The position numbers and the translations under genes were made by a program. The notes under the pieces are model-generated. The model did no database searches. It saw only the letters and a list, made by a program, of their open reading frames with translations, and was not told the origin of the DNA. From NCBI RefSeq assembly GCF_000002995.4, contig NW_025062475.1, positions 62,001-126,000 of the forward strand: a stretch of DNA of 64,000 nucleotides, given 5' to 3'. Of the stretch, positions 1 through 13,587 are shown in pieces. This DNA is from Brugia malayi. Lineage: Eukaryota; Nematoda; Chromadorea; Rhabditida; Onchocercidae. Position 1 is the stretch's first letter, and every line of letters begins with the position of its first letter.

Positions 1-68
1 AATTTTAATGAATTTTAAAAATTTTTAAAAGATTGAAAATGTTTTTGAAATTGCATGCAATCACATAC

Positions 69-3000
69 TTGCATTGTATTTGTTTGGTTTCATGTAGGAA
101 TTGAAGATTAAATGAATTAAACTTCAAATCCAATGGAGTTTGAGAACCTCCACGACAGTGTAACGTTCCACAATGTACATTTTCCACTGCACATTTCCTA
201 AATATCCCATCACGATCTGTGCCACAATTTCCATACTCAAGACCAAGTCCATTACGTTCATAACAATGTTCATCTGCTGTTGCTGCATCTAAAAATACTC
301 AATTTCACTCTTTAGCTTTTTTTCTTTTTTTTAAATAAAGAATGTTTATTAATTTTTCAATTATAAACAATGTTTAATTAAATGAAGCAATCTCGCACTT
401 TCATACTAACAATTTCGTTTTTAAGCAAATAAACACAAAGATATCATCTAATAAAACAGTAACACTAGTAATTTAATTTCTTTAAATTCATAATTTTTAT
501 TCCCATCTTTTCTTTCAAGAACAAAAAAAAAAAGGAAGAAATTTACCTGAACCCCAAAGATCACGACATTGCTGTTCAACATCTGAACAGTTACCTTTCC
601 AGCACTGTCCACTAATACCACATACAGTACCATCAATTAGATATCCATCTTCTGGACAATCACCATCATCACCGGTGCATACCTCAGCAACATCACATAC
701 AGATCTTGCTGGTCTACATACATGTCCTATTGGCCGTAACTATAATATATTTAACAAATTTCTTTCTAAAAAAAAAAAAAAAATCTTCAGTAAATATAGC
801 AATATATGAAAGCAAATCTACCATAATAAATCGGTCATTCAAAGCAGATGGTTTTATGCATAATTTGCATAATTTCATATTGAAAATATTTCCATATTAA
901 TATCTGTTTGAAGAAGATTATAATGTCAGCTATTGAATCAACTACTTAATAAATGTATTTATTAGATTACTAATTGTTTAAACAAACATTTTGAAAAATC
1001 ATTAAATGAAAAGCTTACTTGACAACGATGACAACATGCCTGATGTGATGCGCAATGAGCATGAGCTCGAAGTGTACATGTCAATGGATCACAGCATGGA
1101 TCAAAGCACTGATCTCGCATTCCACAATCACATTCCTCCTCACCATCAATAATACCATTACCACACTGTTGTAATGTTGATGCCTATTAAAATGATCACA
1201 AATTAAAAAAAAAAATAAACAATCATGTAAAAAAGAGTAGCAAAATTTCATAATAAAATAATAAACAAGTAATACAAATCGTTCATGATTTTATCCTTTA
1301 ACTCTTTTCTTTTTCCTTAACTCTATATCTTTATGCTATTCGAAATTTTTTGATTATCTGTTTAAAATAATCAATAAAATTATCTAATGATAAAGTTGAA
1401 AAAGGCTAAACAACCTTCTCATAGTTAGTATATTCAGCAGAAGAGTAAACTATTATAACAAGGAGCGAAATGAATTAAATTAATTACAGTTTTAAAAATT
1501 ATATCAAAGATATGTTTGCAATTATAGCTGATGATGTAAATATCTAAATAAAACAATAAATATTTACTTGCAATGGTTTATTCAACAAACATTGCAAATG
1601 ACCAGATTGTAATACGCTATGCATTCTTGCAATACTGCATTTCGAAAATTGCCACAAAAATGGTGATCCAATATTCCTGAAAATAACTTCCCAAAATTAA
1701 TAATGATTACAACAAATTTTTCATTTTATCTTTAAATCTTTTATTTTATTTTATCTTTCAGCATATTTATTATAATCATTTATTGCTTTCAAAAAAAATT
1801 TTTTCCATTTCATTTATCATTACCTATCGTATTTCGAGTATCACACAAATTTTGCTTCATTATGCTGCTCTCTTCTCAATAAGCAATTCAAAACTAATGT
1901 TCATTCATTCATTCATTCATTTTCTCACAGCATTAATTTAGTATTACTACTTTTATCACCTTCATTTAGCTACCTTCTCAGTTTATAACCAATGAGAGTA
2001 TATTTGTGCTATCTTTATAACATATCATCAATGTTTGATGATTCTTCATTTTCAACTTAATTTTATCTCATTCATTTCAAATCTTTTCCTTCATTGGAAA
2101 AATCTGTCATCTCACAATTTAAATGAAAATTTTTACAACAGCTTCATTTCATGATAATTCAACCACCAGTCAACAAACAATCTTTGAGAGTTGTCAGATA
2201 GCAGCAATGAGCTGTCGTAATCTGATGAATCGTCCTTTATGATACATAAGACAGCATTGAAGATTTTGTTATCTGATTGAAGCATTCTCTAGGGATGTTA
2301 GTAGGATATATCCCATATTACTCAATTCGTAATGGTCACTAAAACGGATGGGCACACATTTATACACCCATCATAAATTATTCATATAAAGATTTATCAC
2401 CATTTTCCAATTCTAATTTTTACTCATCCAATAGGATGCATATTGACTCATCAAATGAAAGATTTTTATCAAACTAGAGAAGAATTTTCTTTTCTTTTTC
2501 TTTCTTTTTTTTTTTCCATATCTCTTTTCATTATTTAAAGTTTTGGATTACTGTAGAGTGAGAAAGCATAAGGAATATTTGAAGAGTTTTATGTGGAAAA
2601 TAAACAAAAGATTTAATCATTATCTGAATAAATTTCAGGTGTAATTTTTTGCTCCTAATCAATGAGATATTAGTTAATTAGTTACTTAAGTCAGACTTAC
2701 TTACCCTGCTTGTTTATGCATAATGCATTTATTCATGAAATCGCATGAGCAATCTGGAGAATCATGATCCATTCCCATAATGTGAGCCAGATTATGAGCA
2801 ATTAACTGACCGGTATCATGTGCTGTATATGTATCCACAGCCTTAAGTTAATTTCAATAATATTATTTCTTAAGAGCAGTTAAACTTAATTAACAAAAAA
2901 AAAAAAAAAATTACGAAAAATATAGCTTCAATTCAAAATTCAGTTTTAAAAATTTTACCATAACTAAACCAGTTGCACGCGGTGAACAAATACTTCCAGA

Positions 3001-6000
3001 AGTGCTCGTCATTACTTCATCTTTGACAAATTTTGTTGATGTAAACATCAGACAAGAATCTTTGACTAAAGATAATAAATACTGATATTCACATTCATAT
3101 ATAACAAATGCAATATTTAAATTAAAAAAAAAAAATCATTCATAAAAGAAATAAATTAAATTACATCTTATTTAGATTTAAGTTTGAATGAATGTTTAAT
3201 TCTAAGATATTTACGTATTGTTTAGATTGAGGTTCGAGAGATATTCTATATTAAAATTGAAAAAACTAACCAATATGATAAACATGATCAGTGACATACT
3301 CCACAACATTGCTTAATGTCCTCTCAATATCTTCATGATAATTAATTCGTGATTTATCCATCCATTCTTCCAAATAAACAACACTCAATCGAATATTTAA
3401 ATCACGTGAAAACATCTGTAGCAAATATAAATATGAATAAAAACTAGAATATCTCTAATTAACATATTTTTAGAATCAGGTAAATAATATCCAAGATTGA
3501 ATATTGATAAAAAGCATATTCATTGATTAAAACAAGAAAAGAAACTTTCATGCTGCTCTATAGAAGCAATTACAATAGTATAAAAGTTGAAAAGATTAGT
3601 GGTGTCTCTTCTTCTTTCTCTTAGCCCCCTAATAAATTGATAATGGTAAATGAAAAAAGTGAAAATTTGATAATTTCAAAATCAGTCGGTGCCCTTCAAA
3701 GACTGATTCTAACTGCTTTACAATAATTGAGAAAATGCATAAATTAGCAATGCGGCAAAAAAAAAAGAGCAAAAAAAAACGGAAAAGGACAATTAACCCT
3801 ATAGAATGAAATGGAATATAGCCGTAAGTCCCTCTTAAAAAAAAAAAAAAAAAAAAAACACATGAAAAAAAAAAAAGAAAAGAATCAAAGAATGGATGAG
3901 AAAGAGAAGAGCAAAAAGGAAGGAAAAGAGTCCTTTCAAGATACCGCTTTAAATTAGTGAGAAATTGTCTGATAGATGATTGAACAGATGGTCATTTCCT
4001 CTCAAATATACACCAAAGTTGGAAAATTTGTCTTACAAATTGATATTTTTGATATATATATATATCATATAATAATCATAATAATAGTAATAACAATATA
4101 AAAGTAATAAAAATGATGATAATAGTAGTAGTAAAAGAGATTACTCTTTTTTTTTTTTTTGTTGTTGTAATTATTAAATCAAAGCAATGGTAATATACAA
4201 CAAGTGGTTTTAACTAGTGATGAATTCATTAACTAATGAGAGATGTATAATTTGCTCATTTTAGAGTATTAATTTAATCCACATTAATAGGAAAAATTTT
4301 GCTAGTATTACGATAATTGAATGACACTGATAATTAGCATCGAACAGAGTGTGCGGAAACTAATTTCGAATTTTATTATCAACACCACATGTGCAAATTC
4401 ATTTGTTCTTCACTTGTTATGACAATCATTAAATGATAATTAAACTGAGACATAAACTTAAATTTATTTAATGATTATCAATGATTATTTAAAAAGTATC
4501 ATGAGAGATATGCTTCAACCCAATTAGTTTTCTCACTGATGTCCAATTTGGATAAAAACAAAAAGAGAAAAACGCATGTTTTTAAAATGTATATTTGCAG
4601 AAAATTTCTGAGACAAAAAATTTTCCAATCAGTGGCAAATTTCATTTGTCAATCACTTCCTGTCAATCTAACAAATAAAAGGTGGCACTTAAATTTTATC
4701 GATACATAGATCATTTTGGGTCACTGGCAACATAATAAATCTGCAATTGTTAAAAACTTACATAGTCGGCTATATTGATAGCTTCCAACATAAAAGCAGT
4801 TCCTTCTTCTTCATTTAAATCGTGTTTTTTCATCTGCAACATATTTGTAGAAAGAAACCTTATTTAAGTTTTTTGATAAAACTTTCTACTTAAAAACAAC
4901 ACACTTAATAGAGAAAAACTTACAAAAGAGTAATCACCAATTACAGCTAATTCGACGAATTTTGTTTGTTTCGTAACGTCACGCTTCGAAAACTAAAACA
5001 TTATTGAAATTAAAATAAATTTAAGTAATAATAATCTAATCTAAAAAAAAAAAAACAAAAAAACAAAATTTAAAGTCAATTTTATCCTAAAATTTCAAGG
5101 ACATAAAAAATTCAAAAAAAAAACTTTAAAAGAAAAAAAACCTTTTGAAATTGCTTTGAACCTTCTCCAACTTGACTACCACATGAAGCAGATTGGGACC
5201 ATTTTGTTCGATATAACACATGCGGATGACGACGACCTCGATCACCACCATCTAAAGGCCATATGCCATAAGCTGAACCATTATCGAAAGCAATTACACC
5301 ACTGAAATCAAAAAAAAAAACTGTTGTTGAAAATTTTGCAACAATGATATTAAAATTTTCCCTCCTTTTTCTCTTCACTACTTCTCTTTCACTAATCCTT
5401 CTTCCCTCTATATAGCAAAAATTTCACTCCAAAATTGGAAATAATTCATAAAACATTAAACTTGTAAGAAGTATACAATGCAATAATAGAAATTTTACCG
5501 CAAGCCATTACATGTTGATAATGCCACAAATGATGTCTCTTCACCATTTACAGTGCCCTGATAGTAGCAATTTTCAATTCGTCTATGAATCGGAATCTTT
5601 TCACTATTATCAAGCTGAAAGAACAACAATTTTACAATTCTGTCACATATTAATTAGAAAATAATTCTCTTTCAGTGTTTTTTTTTTTCTTTTTTTTTAA
5701 ATTTAATTTTAATTTTACATTCTGAATAATAAGAATTTAAAATAGAGAATAAAAATATTCGCTGAATCTCAGCAAGCAATATTGTTTTCTTTTTTTTTTT
5801 TTTTTTAGTAAAACCACCTGTTTTGTTGTTTTTGCACTTTCTCTCTATCACCTTTATAGTCTATAATTTATTAAACTTAACAATTTTATTTCAATTAAAA
5901 CATATCTTTGCTAGAAATGTTTACATAGTAAATGATTAGTGCATAAAGAAAAAAACAAAAACAAACGAACAAACAATTATTAGTGTTTAGCAATTAATAT

Positions 6001-6586
6001 TAAAAAAAAAAGAAAAAAAAAAACAAATATTAATTAAAAGAATTTAAAAAAGTGTAATTATGCATTTCAATTGACTGTAATGTATTACACATTTTACATT
6101 TTAATGAAAAAATTAGAGCAAATAGAAAAACATTCAACAAGTCATCTATCATTGAAGAAGATGAACATATCGCTTTACAATTACTTTTTTTTAAAAAAAA
6201 AAAGTGATAATAGGATTTGCTTTGAACTTACTTTCCGAAAATCAGTTCCATTGATGAATAATAATTCATTAAGACCCAGTAGCAATTTTAAACGATTCAC
6301 AGCAGTACTACGAATAACAATGGTAACTTGCTTATAATGAACACTTCCATTTAAATAATGATTCCTGAAATAGCATTTTGCATTCATTTCATATGAGAAA
6401 TTCAAAAAGCAAAATGTAAAATTGAAAAATAAACTATTCAACAGAGAAAAGATAAAAACACTGACCTCGTATCAATACCGATACGATCATTCTTATCTCG
6501 AATTTGAAATGGATGAACTACCTCAAATTCACCTTCTGCAAGTCTATTAATAAAATCCTTATTGGTAGCAAGATGTCGAAGTTGAT
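69..6586 (-). CDS. unc-71: ADAM-family protein, catalytically degenerate (UNC-71/ADM-1-like), partial
   Basis: Membrane adhesion/guidance protein of the ADAM family. Exons from 5' to 3': 6466-6586, 6232-6364, 5499-5614, 5142-5301, 4924-4992, 4762-4833, 3271-3415, 2959-3065, 2705-2841, 1568-1676, 1019-1183, 547-739, 69-288. Phase is kept at every junction, giving about 582 residues. Order: prodomain (CYYQGTVNGEETSFVALSTC), reprolysin domain beginning near KFVELAVIGDYSF, zinc motif HNLAHIMGMDHD at 2761-2796, then disintegrin (CGNGIIDGEEECDCG; CRPARSVCDVAEVC) and ADAM Cys-rich (HCYERNGLGLEYGNC). All three zinc histidines remain, but the catalytic Glu of HExxHxxGxxHD is Asn, so proteolysis is not expected. 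C. elegans UNC-71/ADM-1 is recalled as a non-proteolytic ADAM, which supports the name. The donor next to 69 shows the gene continues off the left edge (EGF-like, membrane and tail parts missing). The signal-peptide exon upstream of 6586 was not found. Confidence 0.85.
2761..2796 (-). other. Degenerate ADAM zinc-binding motif (Glu to Asn)
   Basis: On the minus strand this reads H-N-L-A-H-I-M-G-M-D-H-D. The codon at 2791-2793 (AAT on the minus strand) sits where active ADAMs have Glu. A Met-turn-like C-I-M follows about 13 residues later. The three metal ligands are kept, so zinc may still bind without catalysis. Confidence 0.88.
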
Positions 6587-9430
6587 CTGCAAAAATATAA
6601 ATTTATTATACAAAAAAAAAGAAAAGAAAAAAAAAATTAGAACAAAGATATTCGACAGATTAATTTTTAAAAACGGAGAAACTGCTATGAATTATTGATA
6701 ATTTAAATTAAAGTAATAAAAAAACATAGTATTTCAATGCAATCACAATCAAATTTAATATTTCTACTTTAGTTAACTTATACGCTAATCATTAATAGAA
6801 GAAATTAGCTAAATACCTATGGAAAATTTAACAAAATTCTAGCAAAAAAAAAAAAAAAAATATGAACATACTTCAAAAATTATGATCCTATTAATTGAGT
6901 ACTTTTATTAAATGCTTCTAATATTGACAGAAAAACAAGAACAAAAAGAAAAATAAAAAAAAAAAAAAAAACAAACCTTTCGAACCAGCAACTATGAAAT
7001 TAATATGAAATATTATTATTAAAAAAAAGCAATAGCATATCTTCAGAAACATCATAATATAATTCAGTAGAGATAATTAACTTCATAAACGATCGCCAAA
7101 TTTGATAGCTTTTATGGATATACTGATCCAGCATTGCTTTTCATAAAACATAAAAGATCATTCGTTTTCTCTCATCTTTTCACTCATATTCCACAACAAC
7201 TGAAACATTTGATATTTTAGAAAAGATAATTGTTAAAAAAATAACAGATCTGCAATATCTCTAAACAATAATAATAATAATAACAATAAAACTTATTTAA
7301 TTACTAATTAAGAGTTTAAAAGCAAATTAATTTTTAAAATTCAAAATAGCTAAATCAAATTCTATAATATTAAAAAAGTTTTGATCAGAGATCCAGAAAT
7401 CATATATGATTTATAATCAATGATTGAATAATACAAGTATAGTATCAGTGAAAAAAAAAAAAAAAAAAAGTAAATAAATTTGAAGGAATGATATTATAAA
7501 CATTAAAATATAACTTCTCCTTAGAATTTAACTTTTATGAAGTAGAAAAAAAAAACTTAAATATATTATATTTCAAATATTTTAGTAAATAAAATCAGTA
7601 TTAAACCTAAAAAGATGTTTTTTCTTTTTTTTTTTTGGTAAGCACAGGTAAAATTACACTATTTTAATAATAATGATGAAATGAAACTTGAATCTAATTA
7701 CTATTTAAGATTAAAAATAAATTAATTTTTAAATACTTTCTTTAAAAAATAATATGATTTCACTTTTTTTTTTTTTTTTTTAAAAAAAATTCTTAACTAA
7801 TGTTTATGCAGTTAAGTAAAACGGAAAAGAATGTAGGAATGCAAGTACTTAAGAAGTTTTCCTTTTTTAAAGTTTTTTTTTTTTTTTTATTTAAAAGCAC
7901 TTTTAAAAGTTTTTGTCTTAAGAAGTTTTATAAATGATTAAGTGAAGGAATTTTTTTCACATAAAAAGATGCAAAATGAAATGAAAGTTCAAAAAATTAT
8001 AATAGACATAGAAGGAGGAAAAAAAAAAGAGAAAACAAACGTTTAAATTTAAATTCACTAATCCAAAAAAAAAAAAAAAAAACATTGCTAAACTTTTAAA
8101 TTCACTAATTTAATATTTGAATTCAAATAAATTGCAGCCAGAAAAATATTATTGCAAGTGTTAGCAGTGAAATTTATAAATTCAGTTTAATTTATAATTT
8201 TAACTGCTAAATTATTCCAAAAATTATAATTCGAATAGCTTTTAAAAAAAAACAAAAAAAAAAAACAAAAAGAGTGAATCACCTAGCAGACAGATACATT
8301 ATTAGTTTTATTGAAGTTGAAATTGAATTTGAATAGAATACAATAAAGAGATGAAAAGTAAAAAGCGTTCATTATGACTCATCGTTTCATAATTCCAATA
8401 AGCTTTCCAAAGATTAAATAAAATGAAAATTTAGCTATTAAACCTATCAGATGCAATAAATGCGAGAATGAATATTGCATGTCTTACAATCATTAATGAA
8501 TCATTAAAAATTCACATAGAAATTATACATTAATTACTATTGTTTGTATAATATATATATATACTTTAGAAAGTGATGACTAATTGCAATTTATAATAAT
8601 AATAATAACTTTTAATAATAAACTTAGTACAGAATTTTTCATTACCATACAAATATATCATATCATATCACATTCTAATGATTATTACAATAATTTAAGT
8701 CAAGTTAGCAAGTTAGCTAGCTATTGATAAAAGTATTAAAGAGAAAATGCAAAACATTGAGTGAAAAGATAACATTTGGAAAGGAGAAATTATTTGATTG
8801 ATTCATTGATGAATTAAGCTAATATAAGTCATATTCAATAGCATCAATAGTGAGAAAAATCATCGAGACTAATTCGAGAGCTAATACTTGAGAGCTAATT
8901 CGAGCTATCATTTATTTTAAAATTAAAAAGAAAAAGTAAATAAATATAACTGTAAACAAATGCAGGAAATTTGAGAATGTAATCTTTCCATTCTTCAAGT
9001 TTAATTCATCTTTAACATATCATTTAGCTGTCTTCCTAATATTAATAAATTTTCTTACTAAAATAATTAATATGAAAGAATTATATGAAAAAATTTCACT
9101 TTAGAAAATGACTTTTTAGATAGAAATAAATTAATATGATTTTTCTTTCTTTTCTTTTCTTTTTTTTTTTTTTAAGATAACTAATAAAGTTATGATAAAA
9201 TGAATAAAATGTAATAAATTATAGTTGAATGTAAAGAAATGTAATAATATTGAATTATATAGCAACTAACTAACTTATTTATTTCACTGAAAATTAATTA
9301 AAAAATGACAAAAAAAAAAAAAAAAAAGGAAAAAGGAAAAAGAAGAAATCAATCATTACCTTGAACAAATTAATGAGAATAATAGTGTAAGAAGAAAGAG
9401 AAGAAAAAGTTTGAAAGAGAGTAAAACTTA
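6587..9430. other. AT-rich sequence upstream of the ADAM exons; no gene seen
   Basis: Very AT-rich with many poly(A)/poly(T) runs of 10-20 bases. It probably contains the first intron(s) of the ADAM gene, because the exon ending at 6586 starts in mid-codon and needs an upstream coding exon. I found no open frame with a signal peptide and a matching phase-1 donor. Confidence 0.5.
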
Positions 9431-9439
9431 TCAGTGCTA

Positions 9440-9800
9440 ATTTTAGAGTAAAGGTCAATCAGAGTTGACCAGTTGGAGGAGTAAGGTCATCTGGCAAGCA
9501 TAATAGACTACGAGGTGACACACACATCTCTAGCATCGTTGTCCTCCTACCTTGTCCAATAATATCACACAACCCTTCTCAACTACCATCATGTGTGAAC
9601 AGATGGGATAACTGTGTATAAGTGAAGAAAGGGAGAGGGAGAGGGAGGGACAGAGAGAGGGAGAGGGAGGGAAAGAGGGTATATAGATAGATAGGTAGGT
9701 AGGTACGTATTACTTTATAAATACTCTCTCTCTATGAACAGAGAATATATATATGATTGACCACAGTGTGACATCAATGGGACACTACTCTTCACGTTGA
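9440..9800. promoter_or_regulatory. Locally GC-richer tract with G-triplet runs and GATA/TATA repeats; possible 5' regulatory region
   Basis: This block is clearly less AT-rich than its surroundings. It holds a purine tract with closely spaced GGG runs (9631-9649 and 9659-9679, each fitting a four-run G-quadruplex pattern), then TAGATAGATAGGTAGGTAGG-type repeats and a TATATATA stretch. It lies between the ADAM 5' end and the COX5A start. Composition and position suggest a promoter or 5' exon region, but no specific element is proven. Confidence 0.3.
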
Positions 9801-10960
9801 CATACTTCATTTGACATCTTCCAAAATTTAAATTCATCAATTATGCATAAAATAAAATGAAACTGTATTACTTATGCTTTTGTCACATCACAAACATTAC
9901 TCTCATTCATCCTTCAATCAAAATTAGTCATTATTGACCAGTGACCATCTCAAATAAATACTTGATGCATACAAAATTAATTCATTATTTTTCCAAAACT
10001 CTATATCATATTAAATTTATAGTTTTAAAAAATAAAAAAGAAAGAAAGAAAAAAAAAAAAAAAAACGCACAATTTATCTTATTAATTAACAGATAACTTC
10101 AGAAATGAATTTAAAAAAATAAACAATATCATACTAGAATTAATCGTAGATCAATACATATAACATAGTTACTATTCTCTCTTTTGATATCATTATTATT
10201 AAAAAAAAATAATAAAAATATTCTATCCTATATAGATTTGATATTTTTACTCTATAAAATAAATTATTCGTTTCTTTCGTAAATTTCAAAAAAAAAAGTC
10301 CATTTCATGTTTTATGTATTATCAATTATCTTTTTTCTACCTACTTTCTGGATAACAAAGAATGAAGTGACAAAATAATAAATGATTCGTTTTATCTCCA
10401 TGAACATACAATAATTTCTTAATTTTTTTATAACATATTAATTTTATAACAAAAGAAGAGAGACAAATAATTTTTAAATTTTACAATATTATCAGTAGAA
10501 TCAATTAATTAAGATTAGATTTCATTAATTAAATCATATTAACTATTTATGTGAGATAAATTAGGAAATAAATCAAAAGAAACTAATTAGATGTAGAGCA
10601 GAATTGCATTTCGAGACCATTTGAAATGATGCATTGGCTGCAGTTAATAAGTGTTGCTTCTGAGAAGTGGCGGGGGAGTATTTTTTTATTATTACGGTTA
10701 TATCATTTGAGATTGATTTCTTTTCCTGTTACCTTCCATCTCGGAAGTGTCTTTTTGATTTTTTAAAAACAAAAATGATAATAGATTTTAAGATTACCAA
10801 TGATAATCAAAGTGTTATCGATTGTTCTTCTATCTGTTAATAAGAGAAATATGTTTTTAATTTTATGTGATGATTTGAAATTTGATTGCTATAATTTTAT
10901 TGTATACGTTATTTTTTAATAGTTTGATAGTTTTCATTTAATTTATGTGCTATTGGAAAT

Positions 10961-10968
10961 ATTTTTAG
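10961..10968 (+). promoter_or_regulatory. Putative spliced-leader acceptor for COX5A
   Basis: A T-rich acceptor (ATTTTTAG) ends 11 bases before the ATG at 10980, with no upstream coding exon. This is the usual arrangement of a nematode trans-splice site. It could instead be a cis acceptor from an untranslated exon. Confidence 0.5.
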
Positions 10969-10979
10969 ATTGGAAAGGA

Positions 10980-12874
10980 ATGCTAGCTTTTGCTCATCTT
11001 ATAAGTAAGGCTATTATAACAAAACCATGTTTGATGCGTCAAATTACCACTACATCTATTCGAAATGGCAAATTTTTCGCTGATGCTGAAGACAAACGTA
11101 AAGTTTATCCATTGCAAAAGTATATACAAACCATAAGTGTTATGTAAAATTTCACTTTTTCTTAAAAAATAGTTCATCGATTTATCGAAATTTGCATCCT
11201 TACGGTAATTAACATATGTCTTTTTCTTTTTTTGTTTCTTAAAGTCTAAAAATGTGACATATTTAAATACTTAATCGGAACATCAAGGCATAAATGTTAA
11301 ACTTAAGACTGAAATATAGTTCTTTATAGAAGTCAAATTGCAGGTCTTGACCAGCACTATATGGATATCTTCAATGATCCAAATATTGATGGTTTCTTTT
11401 TGCGAGGAGGTAACCTATGAATCATAATAGTTGAAATTGATTATCTTTTTGCGAGGAGATAATCTATGAATCATAACAGTTAAAATTAATTAATGTTACT
11501 ATGATTACTTTTTTTTTTTGTTTTATAGCTATGCAAGATTTACACGAATTGGATATAATTCCTGATCCTGATATCTGCGATGCCGTGCTACGTGCTTGTC
11601 GACGTGTGAACGATTTTGCACTTGCCATACGTTTTATCGAATCTCTGAAAGAAAAATGTGTTCTTAGACGGTGGACTCACAAATGGTTATTGGACAAGGT
11701 ACATTGATTTGTATTTTTTTTTGCTTTTGTGCAATAGCTTAATTGCTAGGAACTAGCTGAATATATGAACAATCTTCTCTCTTCCTTCTTGAAACTGTCT
11801 TTCTTAAGTATGATAAGCAGAAATGTATAAGTACTGCTACCATCTTTGTGTGGTCCTGATTGCATAAATTTCTGGTTCCAGAAAACTTTTATAATTTCAA
11901 TCATTATTTTATGGATGAGCTTTTTTCTTATAAAGAAATTTTTAACGCATTTATGATTAACTCTAGTTAATAAAATGAATAAACAAATTTTCTTTCTTCT
12001 ACTTTTTTACTGCTGTTTATGAAGAAATACTTTATATTTTATTCTTCAGACTGTTGTTTTAGAATTATTACAATGGATCTTTTGACTAATCATCAAGCTA
12101 TTCTTTTCCAGATCAAACCTACCATGGACGAATTAGGCATTCCAACACTGGAGGAAATGAATTACGACAAGCCTGAATTGTTCGTGCCTATGTCTGATTG
12201 GTGGTGGGAACGAAAGTGGTGTGTTGGTTATTGTTATTTACTACAAATAAATTATTTATTTGTAAATGATAGTGAAATTAACTTTCGTATTATGTTTTGT
12301 TCATAGGACATTGTGCCACTATCTTTTTCATTCAACTAACTATGATGTAAACTCAAAACCTGTGTTAGAGAGAGATCAAAAGTTGAGATAGAAACAAGTA
12401 TAATATAAAAAGAAAACCATTAATAAATATTAGTCCTATGAATGACATTGGTATTATTAGTAATTTCTGATGTTTTGATTAAGTATTATAAGAATTCGAA
12501 CAAAATGGCTGTTATAAGTAAACTGAGATTTTCCTGTAAAACTGGATTAGGTAATGGTAGAATGAATTTTTTTTGGGTGTTCAGTTGATGATTCTATGAT
12601 TCTAGTGATTCTAATTAGTAATTTGTTATATGCTCAGTGACGAAGGATATTCTTCATAATATGCGATAAGCAGAAAGTAATACATTTCTTATCTGTTGCA
12701 TATTCTAAACTATGTAATTGTCTAAGTTTAGAGCAGCCTTCTGACTATAATCATTTATGTGGAAAGTATAATATAAAGAGAAGGACAGTTCTACAGTTTT
12801 TGTACATTTATTGTTTAAACTCATTTTATAGGTACAAGGAATATGGATTCGATAAACATGGCTACGAGTACTGA
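10980..12874 (+). CDS. cox-5A: Cytochrome c oxidase subunit 5A (Va), mitochondrial
   Basis: Nuclear-encoded subunit of respiratory complex IV in the mitochondrial inner membrane. Exons: 10980-11119, 11330-11409, 11529-11698, 12112-12218, 12832-12874; all phases close and the product is about 179 aa, longer than the roughly 150-aa vertebrate precursor. The N-terminus (MLAFAHLISKAIITKPCLMR...) is basic and acid-free, as expected of a mitochondrial presequence. The core carries family signatures: YMDIFNDPNIDGFFLRGAM, LHELDIIPDPDICDAVLRAC, RRVNDFALAIRFIESLKEK and IKPTMDELGIPTLEE. A C-terminal extension after the usual end is rich in aromatics (SDWWWERKWYKEYGFDKHG) and ends at TGA 12872-12874. The gene is divergent from the ADAM gene. 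As recalled, C. elegans cco-2 (Y37D8A.14) sits next to unc-71 (Y37D8A.13). The second exon start (11330) was chosen because the nearer-looking acceptor before GTCTTGACC gives a stop. Confidence 0.9.
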
Positions 12875-13587
12875 AGATTTTATACGACGTATAACAATTG
12901 CAAACCTATAGTTTTTTATGAATTTAAACATTTAATGAGATAACTAATTTGCTGAGATATTATTCTCTGAACAAATATTTATATGAACTCTCAACCTCAA
13001 GTATGCATCTCACTGTTCGTTCGTATTGTGACATGGAGCCAATGTTAGTTTTAGGGTGATAGATTTTGACCAGCTTTTTTCATATGAATGTTTTGTTTTC
13101 TTGTTTGTATTTATAATGATTGTAATAGCTATGAAAGTGCTGGAGATGTGATCCAGTTGAGAATAAATAGAGTATTTCGATTTTTTTTTTTTTAAAGCAT
13201 GCAATTCTGTATTGGCAGAAGGTAATAAGTTTTGTAAGAGAAATAAATGCTTTCTGAGATTTCATTACCATGTGATTTTAGGGAATACATTTTCAGGTAA
13301 TTTTAAGAGGAGTAAATAATAAGCTAAGCAATGCAATATGATATGAAAAAAAAAGTGTATTTACACAAATTTCAGCTTAATATAACATCTGTATTTCATT
13401 TTTAACTGATGACAGAAGCAATTGTTGACTTTTATCAATTAGTCTGTAACTTAGTCTTTTAGAGCAATTTAATTCGTATATTATAATTTGAACATAATTT
13501 TTATGGTACGAGAAAGAGTTGAATAATCAGTCATTCATTTCAATGACCTTACATGATCGAATAGACTATTTGGTTGTGACTCATTAA

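Noticed and set aside
5112..5378. 88-aa minus-strand ORF starting at a Met upstream of the ADAM exon
   Set aside because: Only the part 5142-5301 is exon; the flanking residues are intron read-through.
9352..9420. Minus-strand Leu/Phe-rich frame ending at a donor, resembling a signal peptide for the ADAM gene
   Set aside because: The phase does not match the next exon (phase 2 rather than 1), and there is no ATG before an in-frame stop.
10733..10739. ATG GAA G followed by a GTAACA donor on the minus strand as a possible ADAM first exon
   Set aside because: Phase fits the exon at 6586 but it would give a protein without a signal peptide across a 4-kb intron; too weak to annotate.
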